64,000 nucleotides of DNA. Origin: Paraburkholderia fungorum (GTDB taxonomy: Bacteria > Pseudomonadota > Gammaproteobacteria > Burkholderiales > Burkholderiaceae). A program made the position numbers and the translations under genes. The stretch spans positions 124,001-188,000 of the forward strand of contig NZ_CADFGE010000011.1 in assembly GCF_902833645.1 (NCBI RefSeq), given 5' to 3'. Of this stretch, positions 24,502 to 32,246 are shown piece after piece (position 1 is the stretch's first letter; every line of letters starts with the position of its first letter). The notes under the pieces were generated by a model. That model saw only the letters and a list, made by a program, of their open reading frames with translations. It searched no databases and had not been told where the DNA came from.

Positions 24502-27096
24502 TCAACTCCCTTTGTATTCGGCTGCCGTGGCCGGCGGCATGACGGCTGGCGCAGGCTTCTTGCCGGCCGCAGCCGGCGAATGCGCGTCCGTTGAGGGCTT
24601 GTTCACAGGGGCACCGTCGAGGGAAATAGCCGGTTTGGGTTGCTGCTTCATGCCCGGCGGCGGCGCGCTCGGCGCCTGACGAACCTGCGAGAGCAACTGC
24701 GCGCACGGCAGCGGCTTGTTATTGCTAGGCGCGAGCAGCGGAATCAGCGCCGCAAACGGATTGATCAGACCGAGCCCGATCGCGGCGCCCCCCCGCAGCG
24801 CCAGCGCGGCGGCATTCACCCCCACGTGCGGATCCTTGAACGTTCCCTTCACATACAGCGGCGAGCGCAGCGAAAACACCCGGAAGCCCTTGGTATGCGG
24901 ATGCACGCCAAGATCCATCGACTCGTCGCGCAAATTCACATTGCCGTCGATGTCGATCACCGCGTCGTCCGTGTCGAGCGCGAAGACACGCGAATCCAGC
25001 ACGCCGTTGGTCGCGACAAAATCCGCCGCCGCGCAGTTGATCTTCACGTCGCGATTGCCAAACAGTTTTTCGTAGACCACGTTAGCGACGTTCAGGCCCG
25101 CGGCTTCCATCAGCAGGCGACTCACCGTCCCGTCGGTCACCAGAGCCTTCACCTCGCCGTTGGAAGTCGCTGCCAACGCCGCCGGCGAATTGCCGGTCGC
25201 GCTCAATGCGGCGTCGCCGTTGATTTCACCGAGCGCGTTCTGCATCGTCTTGAAGTTCGGGAACAACTGCTTGAGCTTCAGATGCCGCGCCGAGGTCGCG
25301 AAGCGGCCCTTCAACGGTGTCGTGCTGCCATCCAGATGAATATCCGATGACAGCGAGCCGCCGGCCACGCCGAACTTCAGCGGTTCGAGCGACAGCACGC
25401 CATCAGTCATCACGACGTGTGTGTACAAGTCCGTGATCGGCAGGTTGACGTCCTTGACGATGCGGCGCCCGGTGAACTTCACGTCGGCGTCGATCGCTTT
25501 CCAGCGGTCGGTGCGAAACTCTTCCACGGGCAGCACCTTATTGCCGGGTTGGGCCGTCGCGTCGCCGCGCTTCGCCTTGCTGGCCTTCGAGTCCGCGCCG
25601 ATGATCGGCGCCAGATCGGCGAATTGCAGCAGATGCGACACCAGTTCGCCCTGCAACAGCGGACGAGGCTCACGTGCCGTGTAGCTCAACGAGCCATTCA
25701 GATCGCTGCCGCCCACCCGTCCCGTGAAATTCTCATACGTGAAGACGTTGCCGCTGGACTTGAACTGACCGACCAGGCGTCCCTCGGTCGCATACGGCGG
25801 CGTGTCGGGCAAGGTCACGCCGGTCAGCGAATACAGGCGCGCGAGGCTGTTGCCTTGCAGCCAGAGGCGTAAATCGACCGCGGCAAGATGCGCCGGATCG
25901 GTGATCGTGCCCACCAGGCCGACGCGCAGATCGCCTGCCTTCACATCGGCCTGCACCGGGAACGGACGGTTTGCGTCCTGCAACGCCAGCACGCCGCCGA
26001 CCTTGCCGCTGCCGGACACCGGCGTCTTGTTGTAGAACCCCTTGACGGTCCAACCAATCGCGTAAGTCGGGATCGCCGGTTTCGCGCCGTTCGCCGTGCC
26101 TGCGGCGCTGCCGCCCGAGGCCACCGCGGCACCGCTGGCCGACACCCCTGTTGCTGCGCTTGCTGTGCTGGCTGTGCTGGCTGTGCTGGCTGTGCTGGCT
26201 GTGCTGGCTGTGCTGGCTGTGCTGGCTGTGCTGGCTGTGCTGGCTGTGGCGCTCGCGCCATTCGTACTACTTGCGCCATTCGGAGCACTTGCAACCAGCG
26301 CGTCCGAGGTGCCAATCGCCGCGCTCGCGCCCGAAGCGGCGGCCGCCGTCGACGCAGCATCGGCAGCCGCCGCGGAGGCCGCCGCGGCTTCCGATGCGGC
26401 CTGCGCATTCGCCTGGGCGGCCAGCTTGCCGGCGCCCGCTTTACCGACCGTCTCCGCCGATGCGGTGCGCGACGCCGCCTCCTGCTGCTTCATCACCTCG
26501 CCGATCGGAATCGGCTGGCCCAATGTATCGACGGCGACCTGCACCTCGACCTTCTTCTGCTGGTCGGACAAGGCGACGTTGCCTTTGGCAAACGCGACGT
26601 CGTGCAGATCGAGCCGCCATTCGGAAGGCCCGCTGGACGACGCCAGTTTGAAGGTCCAATTGTTGCGTCCGTCGAGCAGTCGTTCGAGATCGACCGACGG
26701 ATTCACGAGATTGATCGCGGGAATCACGATGTCGTGCGCGAGCAGCGGCAGCACCATGACCTCGAAGTCGATTTCATCGAGCGTCGCGAAGTGCGGCTGT
26801 TTGGCCCAGTCGGGATTGCCTATCGTGATATTGGCCGCCGAAAAACGCGGCCAGGGCACCCAGCCGCGCCAGCCGGTCTCGCCGACCGGATGCCGCCAGC
26901 CGACTTTCAGATCGCCGTTGATCGCGAACGGCCGGCCGATCGCCTGCGTGACCTTGTCGTCGATGTAAGGCCGCGCGCGGTTCCAGTCAAAGGTCAGAAT
27001 GAAAATTGCCAGCGCGACAATCAGAATGACGATGATCGCCAGCAGCCATGCGATGATTTTTCCTATCCGCCTTCCAATCGTGCTCGACACCGCCAT
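24502..27096 (-). CDS. AsmA-family envelope protein
   Basis: The 864-residue protein has one N-terminal membrane helix (IIAWLLAIIVILIVALAIF) and a long periplasmic region. AsmA features are the start DWNRARPYIDDKVTQAIGRP, the repeated beta-rich blocks, and the C-terminal segment GVHPHTKGFRVFSLRSPLYV followed by VKGTFKDPHVGVN. AsmA-like proteins form bridge-like lipid-transfer structures between the membranes. Residues about 205-340 are an Ala/Ser/Thr low-complexity insert, including roughly nine copies of a three-residue unit from a 9-bp DNA repeat. Length is usual for the family apart from this insert. The gene stands alone. The insert is probably a flexible loop. Confidence 0.88.
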   Translation of the reverse strand: MAVSSTIGRRIGKIIAWLLAIIVILIVALAIFILTFDWNRARPYIDDKVTQAIGRPFAINGDLKVGWRHPVGETGWRGWVPWPRFSAANITIGNPDWAKQPHFATLDEIDFEVMVLPLLAHDIVIPAINLVNPSVDLERLLDGRNNWTFKLASSSGPSEWRLDLHDVAFAKGNVALSDQQKKVEVQVAVDTLGQPIPIGEVMKQQEAASRTASAETVGKAGAGKLAAQANAQAASEAAAASAAAADAASTAAAASGASAAIGTSDALVASAPNGASSTNGASATASTASTASTASTASTASTASTASTASTASAATGVSASGAAVASGGSAAGTANGAKPAIPTYAIGWTVKGFYNKTPVSGSGKVGGVLALQDANRPFPVQADVKAGDLRVGLVGTITDPAHLAAVDLRLWLQGNSLARLYSLTGVTLPDTPPYATEGRLVGQFKSSGNVFTYENFTGRVGGSDLNGSLSYTAREPRPLLQGELVSHLLQFADLAPIIGADSKASKAKRGDATAQPGNKVLPVEEFRTDRWKAIDADVKFTGRRIVKDVNLPITDLYTHVVMTDGVLSLEPLKFGVAGGSLSSDIHLDGSTTPLKGRFATSARHLKLKQLFPNFKTMQNALGEINGDAALSATGNSPAALAATSNGEVKALVTDGTVSRLLMEAAGLNVANVVYEKLFGNRDVKINCAAADFVATNGVLDSRVFALDTDDAVIDIDGNVNLRDESMDLGVHPHTKGFRVFSLRSPLYVKGTFKDPHVGVNAAALALRGGAAIGLGLINPFAALIPLLAPSNNKPLPCAQLLSQVRQAPSAPPPGMKQQPKPAISLDGAPVNKPSTDAHSPAAAGKKPAPAVMPPATAAEYKGS
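26162..26242. repeat. 9-bp tandem repeat, 9 perfect copies, inside the AsmA gene
   Basis: GCTGTGCTG is repeated nine times without change on the plus strand. In the protein it encodes repeated Ala-Ser-Thr. As the unit is a multiple of three, copy changes alter length without shifting the frame. Confidence 0.9.
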
Positions 27097-27313
27097 TGAG
27101 AAACTCCGCCTTTGTTCTTTGTTGTGCTTCAGGCAGCATGTATCGTGCCTGGTAATATTGCCTTAAGGGTGCCGTTTTATCATGCCGCAGCGTCCGCGGG
27201 CGAGTTATCTCGCGGCTTAACTCGTGGCTTACCTGTCACGCAAAATGTCAATGCGCGTCAATGCATGTCATGGCACCCCTGAATTCACGCAAAAATTCAC
27301 CCACGGCCCAACC

Positions 27314-28024
27314 ATGACCGATGTTCCCTTCGTCCTCGCCGACGGTATCGTCCGGCGCGATGCCTTGCGCGGACAAACGCTGCTGCACCCCACCACCTTC
27401 GCCCTGCACGCCAGCGACCGCGTCGCTGTCACCGGTCCGTCGGGTTCGGGCAAGAGCGTGTTTCTGCGGGCCCTCGCCCTGCTCGATCCGCTCGATGCCG
27501 GACGCATTATGTGGCACGGCGCTCCGGTTGAGCGCGCAGCCATTCCGAGGTACCGGCGCAACGTCGCGTATATCCGGCAGCGGCCCGCGCTGCTGGACGG
27601 CAGCGTCGAGGACAATCTGCGATATCCGTACGAACTGCGCACCTATCGCGACGTGCGCTTCGATCGCGCACGCGCCGCGAGCCTGGCCGCTCAGGCAGGC
27701 CGCGGCAACGATTTTCTGGACAAACGCGCGAGCGAATTGTCCGGTGGAGAAGCGCAGATCACCGCGCTGATCCGCGTGCTGCAACTTGCTCCCGAGGTGC
27801 TGTTGCTGGACGAACCCACCGCTTCGCTCGACCCGGAATCGTCCCACGCAATCGAAGCGCTGGTGCATGCATGGTTCGCCGCCGATCCCGCCCGGCATGC
27901 ATCGATGTGGGTATCGCACGACCCGGCGCAAGCCGCGCGCATGAGCGTGCGGCACCTCACGATGCGCGCCGGCGTGCTCGACGAATCCGTCGCGACGCCG
28001 GTGCAGCAGGAGCTCGGCCAATGA
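27314..28024 (+). CDS. fetA: ABC transporter ATP-binding protein, FetA (YbbL) type
   Basis: The 236-residue ATPase has Walker A VTGPSGSGKSVFLRAL, the Q-loop region around AYIRQRPALLDGSVEDNL, the signature LSGGEAQ and Walker B VLLLDEPTASLDPES, followed by WVSHDPAQAARM. The start at 27314 (MTDVPFVLADGIVRRDALRG) begins the family N-terminus; upstream in-frame sequence is not conserved-looking. The stop overlaps the permease start by ATGA, showing tight coupling. The E. coli homologues FetA and FetB are a putative iron exporter that helps against peroxide stress. The substrate here is inferred from that similarity. Confidence 0.88.
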   Translation: MTDVPFVLADGIVRRDALRGQTLLHPTTFALHASDRVAVTGPSGSGKSVFLRALALLDPLDAGRIMWHGAPVERAAIPRYRRNVAYIRQRPALLDGSVEDNLRYPYELRTYRDVRFDRARAASLAAQAGRGNDFLDKRASELSGGEAQITALIRVLQLAPEVLLLDEPTASLDPESSHAIEALVHAWFAADPARHASMWVSHDPAQAARMSVRHLTMRAGVLDESVATPVQQELGQ

Positions 28025-28827
28025 CCTTGCAAAATCTCAGCCTCTGGGACGTCGCGATTGCCGCACTGCTGATCGTCGTGAACGGCGTGGTGTCGGTGGC
28101 GCTCAAACTGGACCTCGAACGCAAGCTCGCGTGGGCCGCGGTCCGCACCGTCGTGCAGTTGCTGGCGATCGGCTATGTGCTTGGCTGGGTGTTCCGTTAC
28201 GACCGCTGGTTCGTGGTGCTGCCCTTGATGGTCCTGATGACGCTGATCGCCGGTTTCGCGGGCGCACAGCGCGGCAACCGCACCTACGCGGGCCAGCGGG
28301 CGGATAGTGTGCTGTCGATCTGGATCAGTTCGTGGCTGGTGGGCGCGGTGGGCCTCTTCGTCGTGATCCGCATTCACCCGTGGTATGAGCCGCAGTATGC
28401 GATTCCGATTCTCGGCATGATCCTCGGCAACACGCTGACCGGCGTGTCGCTCGGCATCGAGCGGATGACCGAGGAACTGACCGCGCGGCGTGACCGTGTG
28501 GACATGGCGCTCGCGCTCGGCGCAACCCGCTGGGAAGCGGCGCAGGCGCCGGCGCGCCAGGCGGTGCGCGCGGGTATGATGCCCACGCTGAATCAGATGG
28601 CCGTGGTCGGCGTGGTGAGTTTGCCGGGCATGATGACCGGGCAGGTGCTGGCCGGACAGTCGCCATTGCAGGCCGTGCGCTATCAGATCGTGATCATGTT
28701 CCTGATCGCGGCCGCGTCGGCTCTCGGCACGGTGGGCGCCGTGCTGCTCACCTATCGGCGGCTTTTCTCGGCGGAGCACCGGTTTCTGTCGGCACGGCTG
28801 GTGGAGCGGGCGGTGAAGCAGCGTTGA
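28021..28827 (+). CDS. fetB: ABC transporter permease, FetB (YbbM) type
   Basis: The 268-residue membrane protein has about seven hydrophobic helices. Family motifs are LKLDLERKLAWAAVRTVVQL near the start, YAIPILGMILGNTLTGVSLG in the centre, and MMPTLNQMAVVGVVSLPGMM with TGQVLAGQSPLQAVRYQIVI near the end. This pattern defines the UPF0014/FetB group. It overlaps fetA by four bases and should form the membrane part of the same exporter, probably for iron. No other gene is in the unit. Confidence 0.9.
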   Translation: MTLQNLSLWDVAIAALLIVVNGVVSVALKLDLERKLAWAAVRTVVQLLAIGYVLGWVFRYDRWFVVLPLMVLMTLIAGFAGAQRGNRTYAGQRADSVLSIWISSWLVGAVGLFVVIRIHPWYEPQYAIPILGMILGNTLTGVSLGIERMTEELTARRDRVDMALALGATRWEAAQAPARQAVRAGMMPTLNQMAVVGVVSLPGMMTGQVLAGQSPLQAVRYQIVIMFLIAAASALGTVGAVLLTYRRLFSAEHRFLSARLVERAVKQR

Positions 28828-28860
28828 GGCGGCAAAGCGGCGGCAAAGGGGCGGCAAAGA
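28828..28860. repeat. 11-bp-period repeat, 3 copies
   Basis: GGCGGCAAAG begins at 28828, 28839 and 28850, right after the fetB stop. Confidence 0.6.
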
Positions 28861-28905
28861 GGCGCGCCGCCGCACCCATATCACGCACCGTTCAGCGCGC
28901 GCCCG

Positions 28906-29469
28906 TCAACGTTTCGCAGTGACCGCCAGTTCGGTGCCGTCATTGAGTGTCAGCGTTTTCGTCGTGCCATTGGTCGGCATCGTAAAACGCAGAATCTGGC
29001 TGACGCTCAACTCGTTCGGACACTTGAGCGTTTTGCCGCCACTCGTCACGGTCTTCACGCCATGCGGCGTCTGCGCCTGAAAGCTCAATTGCACGGACGC
29101 CGTGCCGTCGCCGGCGACCACCGGCGCAAAGCGGATCTGCGTTTGACGAATCATCGCGCCGTTGGAATCGGTCGGGAGCGACGAATAATTCGGGCAGCTC
29201 TCCGCGGCGGGTACGGGACCGCCCGGCGGCACGGTTTTCCACGTGAAGTCGTCCGATTCGCCGGAGCGGATCGTGCGGGTTTCCTGTGAGTTGCCGAACT
29301 GTTTCGACGTAACGCGAACCGTGTAACGGATCGGACCGTCGAGGGCCGACTGTGACGTCACCGTGATCGGCGTGGCGGCGTGAGCCGCCGTCGCGAGCAT
29401 GCCGGGCGCAAGCGCGCATGCGAGAGAAGCAACAACTGAAACGGCGGAGAGTTTGAAGCTGGAGCTCAT
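28906..29469 (-). CDS. Secreted protein, DUF6013-like
   Basis: The 187-residue protein starts at ATG 29469 (MSSSFKLSAVSVVASLACAL), with AGGTGAC a few bases upstream, and has a signal peptide ending near AAHAATP. The mature part is rich in Thr, Ser and beta-strand patterns: ITVTSQSALDGPIRYTVRV, TIRSGESDDFTWKTVPPGG, SCPNYSSLPTDSNGAMIRQ and LRFTMPTNGTTKTLTLND. Two Cys residues (SCPNY and KCPNE) could form a disulfide in the periplasm. The sequence resembles what I remember of Burkholderia DUF6013 proteins, which have no known function. It lies between fetB and an oxidoreductase gene and does not clearly belong to either. Confidence 0.7.
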   Translation of the reverse strand: MSSSFKLSAVSVVASLACALAPGMLATAAHAATPITVTSQSALDGPIRYTVRVTSKQFGNSQETRTIRSGESDDFTWKTVPPGGPVPAAESCPNYSSLPTDSNGAMIRQTQIRFAPVVAGDGTASVQLSFQAQTPHGVKTVTSGGKTLKCPNELSVSQILRFTMPTNGTTKTLTLNDGTELAVTAKR

Positions 29470-29717
29470 ACTGTCACCTCGTTGTTGTACCGCTGCGCGC
29501 CCGCTCAAGCGCTACTGCCGATACACCGCCTGACCGAAACCCGATTGATGCCGGGTCCGCGAGACACGCAACTGTTTTAGCATGATGCCCCACCAGTCTA
29601 CCGCCAAGCGGCGCCGCGCGCGCCTCATCCGAATCGGGTATTACCCCGCTTGCAATGAGACGTTTTCTGCGCGCGCAATCTGACAGAACCGCTCAACTCC
29701 GGGAAAACCTGCCCGGC

Positions 29718-30734
29718 TCAGAAACCTGTCAGCACCAGCTTGCCGATCGCGCGTCCCTCCTCGAGCAGTCGATGCGCCCGGCGCAGATTCTCCGCGTTGA
29801 TCTTGCCGAGTTCCTGACCGACCGTGGTGCGCAACGTGCCCGCATCGACCAGGCGCGCCACTTCGGTCAGCAGCTTATGCTGCTCGATCATGTCGGGCGT
29901 GCCGAACATGGAACGCGTGAACATGAACTCCCAGTGGAACGCGGCGCTTTTCGCCTTCAATAATTCGACCGGCAGCGGCTGGCTATTCTCGACGATCGTG
30001 CAAATGCCGCCCTGCGGTTTGAGCACTTCGGCGGCGGCCGGGAAATTCCGGTCGGTATCGTTGAAGATCAGCACGTAATCGACCTGCTCGATGCCGAGTT
30101 TTTTCAACTGCGCGGGCATATCGCCGAAGTGATCGACGATATGATCCGCGCCCAGCTCGGTCGCCCACTTCGCCGACTCGGGACGCGAGGCGGTCGCGAC
30201 CACCTTCAGCTTCGCCAGTTGTTTGGCCAGTTGAATGCCGATCGAGCCGACCCCTCCGGCCCCGCCGATGATGAGCACCGTGCGGCCTTCGTCCGCGCCT
30301 TGCGGCGAGACCCCGAGGCGATCGAAGAGCGCCTCCCAGGCGGTGATCGCGGTCAGCGGCAACGCGGCTGCGTGCGTGAAATCGAGCGACGCCGGCTTGC
30401 GCCCGACAATGCGCTCGTCGACCAGATGGAACTCGCTATTCGCACCTGGCCGCGTGATGCTGCCCGCATAGAAAACCGGATCGCCGACCTTGAACAGCGT
30501 CACGTCCGGCCCGACCGCCACCACCGTGCCGGCGGCATCCCAGCCGAGCACGCGCGGCGTTTTCTCGACGGTGTCTTTCGGCGCGCGCACCTTGTAGTCG
30601 ACCGGGTTGACGGAGATAGCTTCGACCTTCACCAGCAAATCGCGGCCGCTGGCTTCGGGTTGGGGAATCTCGACGTCGACCAGAGACTCGGCTTGATCGA
30701 TCGGCAAATAGCGATAGAGACCTACGGCTTTCAT
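29718..30734 (-). CDS. Zinc-binding alcohol dehydrogenase family (quinone oxidoreductase-like) protein
   Basis: The 338-residue MDR-superfamily enzyme has an N-terminal GroES-like domain (VEAISVNPVDYKVRAPKDT, VLGWDAAGTVVAVGPDV) and a Rossmann domain with TVLIIGGAGGVGSIGIQLAKQ, the NADPH-binding loop. The catalytic Cys/His zinc ligands of true alcohol dehydrogenases are absent, so it is likely an NADPH-dependent enone or quinone reductase. The start at 30734 has AGGAG upstream. It is divergent from a LysR regulator gene 164 bp away, which probably controls it. Confidence 0.88.
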   Translation of the reverse strand: MKAVGLYRYLPIDQAESLVDVEIPQPEASGRDLLVKVEAISVNPVDYKVRAPKDTVEKTPRVLGWDAAGTVVAVGPDVTLFKVGDPVFYAGSITRPGANSEFHLVDERIVGRKPASLDFTHAAALPLTAITAWEALFDRLGVSPQGADEGRTVLIIGGAGGVGSIGIQLAKQLAKLKVVATASRPESAKWATELGADHIVDHFGDMPAQLKKLGIEQVDYVLIFNDTDRNFPAAAEVLKPQGGICTIVENSQPLPVELLKAKSAAFHWEFMFTRSMFGTPDMIEQHKLLTEVARLVDAGTLRTTVGQELGKINAENLRRAHRLLEEGRAIGKLVLTGF

Positions 30735-30898
30735 CACAACTCCTGTCGTTTCAAATGAGATTAAGAGACCGGCGATCGATTGCTGGCGGCGCCTTACCGC
30801 CGTGACTGCCAATCGACCGCATTGACGTCATGCTAAGGCGGTTCTTATTCTCAAAAAAGCGCCATAATGACTGAAACATCTTTTTGGATTTCAGAAGA
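30735..30898. promoter_or_regulatory. Divergent control region of oxidoreductase and LysR gene
   Basis: The 164-bp gap carries CATAAT at 30863-30868, a possible -10 box for the regulator gene. LysR proteins usually bind such shared regions, but I cannot point to a firm T-N11-A site. Confidence 0.35.
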
Positions 30899-31876
30899 AT
30901 GGCCCATTCTGATGACCCGGCACAACCCGCCGCCAAAGCCAGCGTGAACCCGCGACACAACGAGCGTGAGCGGCTCGATCTGCTCGACGTCGCCCTATTC
31001 GTGCGAGCCGCCCTGCTCGCCAACGTGTCGGCGGCCGGCCGCGAATTCGGCCTGTCGGCGGCGGTGGCCAGTTCGCGCATCGCGCAACTGGAAAAGCGCC
31101 TTGGCGCGCGGCTCCTGCACCGGACCACTCGCCGCATCAGTCTCACGCAGGATGGCGAGGTGTTCATGAGCCGCGCCCAGACGCTGCTCGACGCGGCCGA
31201 TGCCGCCCGCGCTTCGGTGGGACGCGCGCAGGCCGAGCCGCAGGGGCGCTTGCGAGTCTCCATGCCGTCATCGTTCGGGCGGCAGCATGTGTCGCCGGTG
31301 ATCAGCGAATTTCTGCGCCGCTATCCCGGCGTGAGCGTCGATCTACGGCTGACGGATCAACTGGTCGATCTGGTCGACGCCGGTATCGACGTCGCAATCC
31401 GCGTCGGCGTGCTCAAGGATTCGTCGCTGGTGGCGCGGCGCCTCGCCGTGAACCGGCGCGTGCTGTGCGCCGCCCCCGCCTACCTCGCCGCGCACGGCAC
31501 GCCGCACCATCCTTCGGACCTCGCCCGGCACGAATGCATGATCCTGTCCGACCAGCGCGACTGGGCCTTCGTCACGCCCACCGGCCCGCTCGAAGTGCGG
31601 GTGAGCGGACGCCTCGTCGTCGACAACGGTGAAGTCATTCGCGACGCGTTGCTGGCCGGGTTCGGCATCGCGCTCAAATCGACCTGGGATGTCGCGCCCT
31701 ACCTGCGTAGCGGTGAACTGGTGAGCGTACTCGACGCCTATCCGCTCGCGGAGCAGGTAGCGATCTGGGCGGTCTGTCCGAGCCGTGCATTCCTGCCGCC
31801 GAGGACGCTCGCATTCATCGAGTTCCTCGCCGCGCATTTCGGCGACCCGCCGTATTGGGATGTGGAACCGGAGTGA
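30899..31876 (+). CDS. LysR-family transcriptional regulator
   Basis: The 325-residue regulator has an N-terminal helix-turn-helix at about residues 20-80 (LLANVSAAGREFGLSAAVAS, RIAQLEKRLGARLLHRTTRR, ISLTQDGEVF). A substrate-binding domain follows (LRVSMPSSFGRQHVSPVISE, DAGIDVAIRVGVLKDSSLVA, DNGEVIRDALLAGFGIALKS). It resembles the CrgA/DmlR subgroup. The ATG at 30899 is preferred to a TTG at 30884. The ribosome site is weak (AGAAGA). Divergence from the reductase gene suggests control of that gene; the inducer is unknown. Confidence 0.9.
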   Translation: MAHSDDPAQPAAKASVNPRHNERERLDLLDVALFVRAALLANVSAAGREFGLSAAVASSRIAQLEKRLGARLLHRTTRRISLTQDGEVFMSRAQTLLDAADAARASVGRAQAEPQGRLRVSMPSSFGRQHVSPVISEFLRRYPGVSVDLRLTDQLVDLVDAGIDVAIRVGVLKDSSLVARRLAVNRRVLCAAPAYLAAHGTPHHPSDLARHECMILSDQRDWAFVTPTGPLEVRVSGRLVVDNGEVIRDALLAGFGIALKSTWDVAPYLRSGELVSVLDAYPLAEQVAIWAVCPSRAFLPPRTLAFIEFLAAHFGDPPYWDVEPE

Positions 31877-31912
31877 GCCGCTCCGCTCAATGCGCGTGGC
31901 GCACCGTCAGTG

Positions 31913-32203
31913 CTAGCCGCGCCCGCCACCGCCGGTTTTGTGATCGGAGTTGACGTCCGCGTGCGAGTCATTCTGGGTTTTCTGCTGATACTCGTCGCCG
32001 CCGCGGCGGTCCGTGTCCTTCAGGCCGCGCTCGATATCGCTATGCGCCTGCTTGCCGACGCCGCGCGGACCGCCTTCATGCTGCGACTCCGGATCCTGAT
32101 CGGCCTCGTGCGGCAACGGTGCCGACGCCTCCTCGAGAGGACGCTTCTTCGTGTGCGGATCGGCCTGCTTGTCGCCGTCGGATGATTGCGGTGAGGTCTT
32201 CAT
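31913..32203 (-). CDS. Small hydrophilic protein downstream of ligD (96 aa)
   Basis: The 96-residue protein (MKTSPQSSDGDKQADPHTKK) has no hydrophobic segment. It is rich in Asp, Glu, Lys, Gly, His and Gln and is probably disordered, ending in DHKTGGGGRG. A strong ribosome site, GAGGAG, lies seven bases before the ATG. It starts 43 bp after the ligD stop on the same strand with no visible terminator, so it probably shares the ku-ligD transcript. I do not recognise its family. It may be a stress-related hydrophilin-like protein or an accessory to end joining; neither is shown. Confidence 0.7.
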   Translation of the reverse strand: MKTSPQSSDGDKQADPHTKKRPLEEASAPLPHEADQDPESQHEGGPRGVGKQAHSDIERGLKDTDRRGGDEYQQKTQNDSHADVNSDHKTGGGGRG

Positions 32204-32246
32204 CGTTTGCTCCTCTTTCAGGTTGAATAAGGCTGGCTGGATCCAT

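Noticed and set aside
26151..26250. The repeated GCTGTGCTG considered as a CRISPR or minisatellite locus
   Set aside because: Units are contiguous with no spacers and translate in frame in the AsmA protein, so it is a coding repeat.
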